Shown here piece by piece: positions 1 through 4,833 of a DNA stretch of 5,710 nucleotides. Source of the DNA: Deltaproteobacteria bacterium (lineage in GTDB: Bacteria > UBA10199 > SPLOWO2-01-44-7); assembly GCA_016203765.1 (NCBI GenBank), contig JACQMB010000134.1, positions 1-5,710 of the forward strand, in the 5' to 3' direction. Made by a program: the position numbers and the translations under genes. How positions within the stretch are numbered: position 1 is the stretch's first letter; each line of letters opens with the position of its first letter. The notes below the pieces were generated by a model that was not told where the DNA came from, did not search any database, and saw only the letters and a list, made by a program, of their open reading frames with translations.

Positions 1-1815
1 GAGGGCACCCGTCTTGGCCGCCAGGGGGGTGGTCGTAAACAGGGCCTTGGCGCTCACCCCCTCTTTTTCCTTCCAATTAACCGAACTGGTCCAGGGCAAA
101 ACCAGGCTGTTCAAATCGGCCACAAAAGGGACCTCGGCGTTAAACCCCTCGGGACGGATCTGCACCCAAAAAGGGTAGGGGATATGGTAGTTGAAAAATC
201 CGCCGGTAAAGGTGGCCATGGCGTTGGATTGATCAACCACCAGGTCGGGCTCCACCGTCACACCGAAGCCGGCCAAAAATTCTTCCAACGGATTTGCCAC
301 AGGTTTGGGGAGGATCCCCCCCTCGCCCATCCCGACAAAAAACCGGTCGATAAAAAGCAGTCCCTTACCCCCGGCTGTTACGTATTTTTGAAAGGCTTCC
401 ATTTCAGCCTTCGAGAGCTTCTCCGGCACCGGAAAAATGAGAACCGGAATTTTTTCCGGCGTGAGTTGATCAAGACTGGTCTCTTGAATATCAAGGATTG
501 TAAAACGTTCCCCCAAATAGTTTTTCAACAAACCAAACCGACCTTCTTCAGGTCCTTGGTCCCCGGTCCACGGTCCACGGTCCTCCCCACCCCACCACCC
601 CAACACCGGCCTTTTCGCCTGCGTCACTTTCATGATCCCCGCGGCCAGCTGATATTCCAGATTGCCGGTATTTTGAATCAGCGGGATCACCTCCTGTTGG
701 GCCCCAAAACCGATGCTCATTCCCAGATAAACCTTGGCCACCTCTTGTTTGTCCTTTTTAATGACGTTCACCTCCACCGGCGGAATTCCCATCATCTGCA
801 CCTTTTGTTCTTCCACCGCGTTTTCCTGGGGATTATGAAACTCGACATGGACTTTTCCCTCCGCGTGATTTTTAAATTCGCCCAGCAGGTCCTGCACGTC
901 GCGCCGCAGGGCCAGCAATTCGGGGGGAAGTTCGGTGGAAAAATAAAGCCGCAGTGTTACCATATCCTCCAGGCCGCCTAAAATCCCCTTCGTAGCCGGG
1001 GCCAGGGTATAGAGTTTATTTTCGGTCAGGTCGATTCGGGCAAAATGGCGGGCGGCCAGGAGATTGAGGGTGCCCAGGGCGATCAGGATCGTGGTGATCA
1101 AAACGCGCCGGCCGGCCGTCGATTTTAAATTCAAAAAGAGAAAAAATCCGATGACGGAGCAATAATAAATCAAATCGCGCGTGTCCAAAACGCCCCGGCC
1201 GACCGATTCAAAATGGGAGCCCAGTCCCAGGTATTGCAGAAGAGTCACGACCGTGTGGGGAAGGCCGGCGGTGACAATCGGCTCACCCACGATAAAGAGG
1301 CAAAAGCAGACGACCACGCCGACGATAAAGGCGATGATCTGGTTTTCGGTTAGTGACGAAATCCAAAGCCCGATGGCGAGATAGGCCCCGCCCAGAAAGA
1401 TCAATCCCAGATAGCCGCCGATGACCGGGCCCCAATCGACATCCCCGACCAGAGTCGCCGTGACCGGGAGGGGAAAAGTCAGGAGGAGGGCGGTCAGAAT
1501 CAGCCCCAGCCCCGCCAAAAATTTTCCCGCCACCACCTCCGGTTCGGCGATCGGATAGGTAAAGAGAAGTTCAATGGTGCCGGTTTTTTTCTCCTCCGCC
1601 CATTTTCCCATCGCTACCGCCGGCACAACAAAGAGATAGACCCACGGCATCAAGCCAAAGAAGGGGCGTAGGGAGGCCTCCCCCATCAGAAAGAAACTCC
1701 GCAGAAAGAGCCAGTGGACCAGAACCAAAAAGGCGGTGAGATAGACGTAGGCCATGGGGCTGACAAAGTAGGCCTTGAATTCCCGCTTGGCGATCGTCCA
1801 GATTATGGATGTCAT
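1..1815 (-). CDS. Fused ABC-2 permease (GldF-like) and GldG-like auxiliary protein, 3' end outside window
   Basis: This is the membrane component of an ABC export system, partnered with the ATPase encoded just upstream. Translating the minus strand from the ATG at 1815 gives 605 uninterrupted codons to the window edge. Residues about 1-230 form an ABC-2 permease with about six hydrophobic segments (near 18-40, 54-68, 98-122, 131-150, 158-178, 212-230). It carries the family's AEEKKTGTIELL stretch (73-84) between helices 2 and 3. A further helix (236-254) leads into RIDLTENKLYTLAPATK (260-276), the hallmark opening of the GldG/ABC_transp_aux extracytoplasmic domain. The two halves are usually separate genes (gldF, gldG); here no stop or start separates them. 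The start lies 16 bp after the ATPase stop with only a weak GCGGG-like ribosome site. Residues near 412-424 are encoded by a heptamer repeat. The transported substrate is unknown. The Gld name reflects family only; gliding is not implied. Confidence 0.9.
   Translation of the reverse strand, partial: MTSIIWTIAKREFKAYFVSPMAYVYLTAFLVLVHWLFLRSFFLMGEASLRPFFGLMPWVYLFVVPAVAMGKWAEEKKTGTIELLFTYPIAEPEVVAGKFLAGLGLILTALLLTFPLPVTATLVGDVDWGPVIGGYLGLIFLGGAYLAIGLWISSLTENQIIAFIVGVVVCFCLFIVGEPIVTAGLPHTVVTLLQYLGLGSHFESVGRGVLDTRDLIYYCSVIGFFLFLNLKSTAGRRVLITTILIALGTLNLLAARHFARIDLTENKLYTLAPATKGILGGLEDMVTLRLYFSTELPPELLALRRDVQDLLGEFKNHAEGKVHVEFHNPQENAVEEQKVQMMGIPPVEVNVIKKDKQEVAKVYLGMSIGFGAQQEVIPLIQNTGNLEYQLAAGIMKVTQAKRPVLGWWGGEDRGPWTGDQGPEEGRFGLLKNYLGERFTILDIQETSLDQLTPEKIPVLIFPVPEKLSKAEMEAFQKYVTAGGKGLLFIDRFFVGMGEGGILPKPVANPLEEFLAGFGVTVEPDLVVDQSNAMATFTGGFFNYHIPYPFWVQIRPEGFNAEVPFVADLNSLVLPWTSSVNWKEKEGVSAKALFTTTPLAAKTGAL
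551..583. repeat. GGTCCNN heptamer tandem repeat inside the GldG-like coding region
   Basis: Almost five consecutive 7-bp units can be read on the plus strand: GGTCCTT, GGTCCCC, GGTCCAC, GGTCCAC and a final GGTCC. On the coding strand these are GGACC units. Seven is not a multiple of three, so each unit is read in a different phase, giving a Gly/Pro/Trp/Asp/Gln-rich stretch. It follows a GWWGGED turn that corresponds to the usual GHGE-type motif of GldG proteins, probably a surface loop. The same GGACCGT unit recurs at the end of pilZ near 4741. Confidence 0.75.
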
Positions 1816-1831
1816 TGTGAGCCCGCTGTTT

Positions 1832-2767
1832 TCATTGTTTGGTCAGCTCCAGGAAAATCTCCTCCAGGGAGGTCGCCTCCCGCCTCAATTCTCCCAAACT
1901 CCAATTATTTTTTACCACCCATTGAAAAATGGCTTCACATTTATCTTCCGTTCTTTCGCTGGTTAGCACCACGCTGGCCCAAGTCCCATTGGAGGCGCCT
2001 TGAATCTCTGCCAGGTTTAATTCGGAAAGTTTGCCGACATTTTGTTCAATCTCTTTTGGCGAGGCCTTGATTTTGGCGAAGTAGCGGGAGAGGCCTTTTC
2101 CCATTTTGGTTAATTCCGCCAAGGTCCCTTCCCCGACCAGCTTTCCCTTGGCCATGATCAGGACCCGCTGGCAGACCGCTTCCACCTCCTGCATGATGTG
2201 GGTCGATAAAATCACGGTTCGTTCTTTGCCGATTTCCTTGATCAGGTTTCGGATTTCCTGAATTTGATGGGGGTCGAGGCCGGAGGTCGGTTCATCCAAA
2301 ATCAACAGGGGCGGCTGATGGATCAAGGCTTGGGCCAGTCCCACCCGTTGGCGAAAGCCTCTGGAGAGTTCCCCGATCGGCCGGCCGACCACCTCTTTTA
2401 AGGCGCACCGTTCAATCGCGGTTTTGAGATGGCCGGGTTGTTGTTTGGGATCGATCTTTCGAAGCCGCATCGCGTAGGCCAAAAACTCGGTGACTTCCAT
2501 GTCGTGATAGAGCGGCGCGTTTTCGGGGAGATAACCGATGTGGCGGCGGGCCTCGATCGATTTTTCCAACACCGGAATTTCATTCACGGTGATGGTTCCG
2601 CTCTCCGGCCGCAAAAAACCGGTCACCAGGCGCATGGTGGTGGTCTTTCCGGCCCCGTTGGGCCCCAACAGCCCCACCACTTCTCCTTTTTTTACGGAAA
2701 ATCCGATCCCGCCGACCGCCCGGACGGTGCCAAAACTTTTGCGTAAGTTTTCGACCTGGAGCATCAT
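1832..2767 (-). CDS. ABC transporter ATP-binding protein (GldA/CcmA-like)
   Basis: A cytoplasmic ATPase of 311 residues that would power the adjacent permease. All nucleotide-binding motifs are visible: Walker A GPNGAGKTT (35-43), a Q-loop region YLPEN (78-82), signature LSRGF (133-137), Walker B LLILDEP (153-159), D-loop SGLD (161-164) and the H-loop histidine in STH (H189). The Q-loop glutamine position carries Glu81, as is common in GldA-type and other ABC-2 exporters. The C-terminal ~95 residues form the extra domain usual in this subfamily and end in the LEEIFLELT motif. It is the first gene of the minus-strand operon; the permease/GldG fusion follows after 16 bp. Two adjacent ATG codons are possible starts (2767 and 2764). 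Neither has a Shine-Dalgarno, and the first directly follows a promoter-like sequence. The family is clear but the cargo is not. Confidence 0.95.
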   Translation of the reverse strand: MMLQVENLRKSFGTVRAVGGIGFSVKKGEVVGLLGPNGAGKTTTMRLVTGFLRPESGTITVNEIPVLEKSIEARRHIGYLPENAPLYHDMEVTEFLAYAMRLRKIDPKQQPGHLKTAIERCALKEVVGRPIGELSRGFRQRVGLAQALIHQPPLLILDEPTSGLDPHQIQEIRNLIKEIGKERTVILSTHIMQEVEAVCQRVLIMAKGKLVGEGTLAELTKMGKGLSRYFAKIKASPKEIEQNVGKLSELNLAEIQGASNGTWASVVLTSERTEDKCEAIFQWVVKNNWSLGELRREATSLEEIFLELTKQ

Positions 2768-2779
2768 TTGGCTGCAAAT

Positions 2780-2808
2780 TTAATAGCTTGCTTGCCTTAC
2801 CAGGTCAA
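2780..2808 (-). promoter_or_regulatory. Putative sigma-70 promoter of the ABC exporter operon
   Basis: On the minus strand, TTGACC (2808-2803) and TATTAA (2785-2780) are separated by exactly 17 bp, matching five of six and four of six consensus bases. The ATPase ATG begins 12 nt beyond the -10 box, so a start site about 7 nt after the box would leave a leader of only 5-6 nt. That agrees with the lack of a Shine-Dalgarno. The box lies in the 62-bp divergent gap shared with the deaminase gene; no convincing promoter was found for the other direction. Confidence 0.5.
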
Positions 2809-2829
2809 GTTTGCTAAACACCCAGCCGC

Positions 2830-3834
2830 ATGATCATCGGCCTCGTCGGCAAAAACGGTTCCGGGAAGGGAGAGGTCGCCAAGGTTTTACAGGAGGCGGG
2901 GTTTCGGTATGATTCCCTCTCGGATGTGTTGCGCCAGGAGTTAAAGAAGCAAAACCAAACCGTGACGCGCAAAAACCTGACCGATTTCGCCAACGGGCTT
3001 CGGGCCCAAAAGGGGGCTGGGGCGCTGGCCGTGATTATTTCGCAAAAGCTGGAACCCGATCAAAACTACGTGATCGATTCGATCCGGCACCCCTCCGAGG
3101 TGGAAGTCCTCCGCGGTCAGGACAACTTTTATCTTTTGGCCGTGGAGGCCGATCCCAAAATCCGGTTTAAACGGATTAAACTCCGCTCGCGCGAAAGCGA
3201 CACACTGACTTACGAAACCTTTGTCGATCAGGAGGCCAAGGAGGCCGCCGGAAAGAAGCCGACCGATCAACAGCTCAATCAAACCCTGGAGATGGCCGAC
3301 GCCCGCCTTGAAAACAACGGCACGCTGGAAGAACTTCAACAAAAGGTCCGCGAGATCGTGCAGACCCTGGCGATGGATATCAAACGCCCCGGCTGGGACA
3401 GTTATTTTATTCAGATCGCCAAACAGGTTGCCCTGCGGAGCAATTGCATCAAGCGCCGGGTCGCCGCCATTCTCGTCAAAGATTTTCGCATTATCTCCAC
3501 CGGTTATAACGGCACCCCGCGCGGGATCAAAAATTGCAACGAAGGGGGCTGTCCCCGCTGTCAAAAATTCGGCGCCTCCGGCACCGATCTGGAAAACTGT
3601 TTCTGCTGTCATGCCGAGGAAAATGCCATCGTCCAGGCCGCCTACCATGGGGTGCAGATCAAAGGGGCCACCCTTTATTCCACCTTTTCGCCCTGCCTCG
3701 CCTGCACCAAGATGATTATCAATGCCGGGATTGCCGAGGTGGTCTACTCCCAGGTCTATCCGATGGAGGAAAAGACGCTTAAACTGCTGGGAGAGGCCCA
3801 AATCAAAGCCCGGCAGTGGGAGGGAGAAAAGTAA
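2830..3834 (+). CDS. P-loop nucleotide kinase-like domain fused to dCMP deaminase
   Basis: A 334-residue soluble protein with two domains. Residues 1-180 are a P-loop kinase-like fold with Walker A GKNGSGKG (7-14). The position usually Ser/Thr is Gly14, as in adenylate kinase GSGKGT. This domain also has VIDSIRHPSEVEVLR (81-95) and ends in ADARLENNGTLEEL, resembling archaeal UPF0200/dephospho-CoA-kinase-like proteins. Residues about 186-330 are a ComEB-type dCMP deaminase, which converts dCMP to dUMP for thymidylate synthesis. Its catalytic zinc site is HAE (H261, E263) plus PCxxC (C289, C292). Extra cysteines (C236, C241, C244, C257, C259, C260) could form a second zinc site. The kinase plus deaminase order matches AvcD anti-phage deaminases, though this protein is shorter. 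A housekeeping role is equally possible. The start is the first ATG after the divergent gap; no Shine-Dalgarno is visible. Confidence 0.9.
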   Translation: MIIGLVGKNGSGKGEVAKVLQEAGFRYDSLSDVLRQELKKQNQTVTRKNLTDFANGLRAQKGAGALAVIISQKLEPDQNYVIDSIRHPSEVEVLRGQDNFYLLAVEADPKIRFKRIKLRSRESDTLTYETFVDQEAKEAAGKKPTDQQLNQTLEMADARLENNGTLEELQQKVREIVQTLAMDIKRPGWDSYFIQIAKQVALRSNCIKRRVAAILVKDFRIISTGYNGTPRGIKNCNEGGCPRCQKFGASGTDLENCFCCHAEENAIVQAAYHGVQIKGATLYSTFSPCLACTKMIINAGIAEVVYSQVYPMEEKTLKLLGEAQIKARQWEGEK

Positions 3835-3835
3835 G

Positions 3836-3862
3836 CAACTTTTGAGGGGTATCTGCCGATAA
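3836..3862 (+). promoter_or_regulatory. Putative sigma-28 (FliA-type) promoter upstream of the 160-aa gene and pilZ
   Basis: The 51-bp gap after the deaminase stop holds GCCGATAA at 3855-3862, identical to the classical enterobacterial sigma-28 -10 element. Exactly 11 nt upstream lies CAACTTTT (3836-3843), which matches TAAAGTTT at five of eight positions. Transcription would start near 3867-3869, just ahead of the AGGAGG ribosome site. Sigma-28 drives late flagellar and chemotaxis genes, and E. coli ycgR, a PilZ protein, is under this control. GATAAT inside the box could also serve as a sigma-70 -10, but no good -35 accompanies it. Confidence 0.45.
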
Positions 3863-3869
3863 TAGTATT

Positions 3870-3885
3870 AGGAGGCTTAAAGCCT
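3870..3885 (+). promoter_or_regulatory. Strong Shine-Dalgarno overlapping a small palindrome
   Basis: AGGAGG (3870-3875) lies 10 nt before the ATG at 3886 and is the only strong ribosome site in the window. Its last three bases begin AGGCTTAAAGCCT (3873-3885), a perfect 6+1+6 palindrome that touches the start codon. In RNA it could fold as a 4-bp AGGC/GCCT stem with a 5-nt loop that hides part of the ribosome site. As DNA it could be a small operator. The role is unproven. Confidence 0.55.
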
Positions 3886-4368
3886 ATGGCAGACTGGACT
3901 GACGCCCATATTTCCGCCTTGACCAGCGCAGATTCAATGGAAGCCAACGCCGCCGCCCTGGCTTACAACATTCAGGAAGCTGTCTTTGAATCAAACAACG
4001 GACAAATGACCGTGGAGGATATTCATTGGGTCGGTCATGGGAGTCTTTTAAACCATGAGACCCGCCGGGGAATTGTGGATGCCCTAAAAGGAGATCTTTA
4101 TATCGATGAGCGGGAGCGCCAAGACATCCTGTGCCAGCTTAGCGGTTATAAGAGAACGTTCACCAGTGAACTGCTTTGGAATTTACAGGACAATCCCCCC
4201 CGAAACACGAGGATTGCCTATCTCGAGACCCTTTTGGGAAAGCCGGGTTGTCGGCCCGGTTTTTTCTCCGGGATCATTTCCTATTTTACGGGTTGTGTCC
4301 AAGCCGGTGATCGGGTAAAACTCCAGCAAGAGCTTGCCCGGCTTTCCCGTTCGCAGGCCAAAAAATAA
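3886..4368 (+). CDS. Unrecognised 160-residue cytoplasmic protein coupled to pilZ
   Basis: I do not recognise this family. The start is well supported by AGGAGG 10 nt upstream. The protein has no signal peptide. The only hydrophobic stretch is short (PGFFSGIISYFTGC, 124-137), so it is probably soluble. The first 35 residues are Ala-rich and look helical. Residues 66-81 (ALKGDLYIDERERQDI) faintly recall the acidic helix-loop-helix of TerB-like domains, too weak for a call. Three cysteines (C83, C122, C137) are spread out and form no metal motif. The C-terminus is Lys/Arg/Gln-rich. Its TAA stop overlaps the ATG of the PilZ gene by one base (TAATG), indicating translational coupling and a likely functional link to c-di-GMP. 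A sigma-28-like promoter lies upstream, so a motility or surface role is a reasonable but untested inference. Confidence 0.85.
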   Translation: MADWTDAHISALTSADSMEANAAALAYNIQEAVFESNNGQMTVEDIHWVGHGSLLNHETRRGIVDALKGDLYIDERERQDILCQLSGYKRTFTSELLWNLQDNPPRNTRIAYLETLLGKPGCRPGFFSGIISYFTGCVQAGDRVKLQQELARLSRSQAKK

Positions 4369-4763
4369 TGCCGATCCCCGGTCCCCAGAACCGCCGCAAA
4401 TATGCCCGCCTCGACATTGCCCTGACGGTCAGTTACGCGGTCGAACATTCGGGAGGCAAACTCTCCGAATACGCCGAGGCGACCAGTTCCGACATTTCGG
4501 CCGGCGGCCTGCGCCTGATGACCCCCACGGCGTTGACATCGGGCACCAAGCTCGACCTGGAAATTTACCTGGGCGATGACGTGGAAAAAAAGATCAACGC
4601 CAAGGGGGAGGTGGTCTGGCAGAACAAAATTTCGCCCACCAGTTTTGAAACCGGCGTCTTGATCAACCAGATGGACAACGACTCCAAAAAACGCTTCATG
4701 GAATTTGTCTTCGATCAGATGAGCCGCGTGGTCGGATTAGGAACCGTGGACCGTAGACCGTAG
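4368..4763 (+). CDS. PilZ-domain c-di-GMP-binding protein
   Basis: A 131-residue, essentially single-domain PilZ protein, expected to bind cyclic di-GMP and pass the signal to a partner in motility, adhesion or exopolysaccharide control. Both ligand motifs are intact: RxxxR at R10-R14 (RKYAR), and DxSxxG at D42, S44, G47 (DISAGG). The beta-barrel core continues through GEVVWQNK and TGVLINQM, then an amphipathic helix (about 117-126). Its ATG shares one base with the preceding TAA stop. The only ribosome-site-like sequence is a weak AGG, so translation is probably coupled to the upstream gene. The last residues (GTVDRRP) and the stop codon come from a GGACCGT-type repeat, so the original C-terminus may have been altered. 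It lacks the YcgR-N domain of YcgR and any enzyme domain, so its output must go through a partner. Confidence 0.93.
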   Translation: MPIPGPQNRRKYARLDIALTVSYAVEHSGGKLSEYAEATSSDISAGGLRLMTPTALTSGTKLDLEIYLGDDVEKKINAKGEVVWQNKISPTSFETGVLINQMDNDSKKRFMEFVFDQMSRVVGLGTVDRRP

Positions 4764-4795
4764 ACCATGGTCCTCGTCCATGGTCCAACTAATCC
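4734..4795. repeat. Imperfect inverted repeat built of GGACC heptamers at the pilZ-thrS junction
   Basis: GGATTAG (4734-4740) and CTAATCC (4789-4795) are perfect inverted arms. Between them lie GGACCGT, AGACCGT and AGACCAT on the left and GGTCC, GTCC and GGTCC units on the right, so the whole 62 bp can fold back on itself imperfectly. ACCATGGT (4764-4771) is an inner palindrome. The unit matches the heptamer tract at 551-583, suggesting a dispersed repeat family. The element overlaps the last ten codons of pilZ, including its stop. No T-run follows, so it is not a classical rho-independent terminator, though a transcript from it could form a hairpin. Confidence 0.7.
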
Positions 4796-4796
4796 C

Positions 4797-4824
4797 TTGA
4801 TATTCCTGGGCTTATCTGTAAAAC
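4797..4824 (+). promoter_or_regulatory. Putative sigma-70 promoter of thrS
   Basis: TTGATA (4797-4802) and TAAAAC (4819-4824) are separated by 16 bp and match five of six and four of six consensus bases. The thrS ATG follows 9 nt after the -10 box, so the transcript would have almost no leader. This fits the absence of a Shine-Dalgarno. There is no room for a T-box or the tRNA-like operator known for some thrS genes. Confidence 0.4.
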
Positions 4825-4833
4825 ACTTTCCCC

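Noticed and set aside
551..583. Short direct repeats considered as a CRISPR remnant
   Set aside because: The units are contiguous 7-mers without spacers, inside a coding region, and no cas gene is present.
184..981. Long plus-strand open frame opposite the GldG region
   Set aside because: It is antisense to a continuous minus-strand frame with clear GldG motifs; its own product is His/Pro/Phe-rich with no recognisable domain.
1..2767. Gliding motility machinery
   Set aside because: Gld-type ATPase, permease and GldG proteins are widespread in non-gliding bacteria, and no other gliding genes are seen here.
2788..2818. Plus-strand promoter for the deaminase gene
   Set aside because: The best boxes (TTGCTT and GCTAAA, 19 bp apart) match only about half of the consensus, too weak to report as a feature.
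2941..3801. 286-codon minus-strand open frame over the deaminase gene
   Set aside because: It is the shadow of the real plus-strand gene, whose Walker A and zinc motifs are intact; the antisense product shows no family features.
4734..4795. Rho-independent terminator after pilZ
   Set aside because: The stem is imperfect, its base is AT-rich and no T-run follows; the heptamer repeat explanation fits better.
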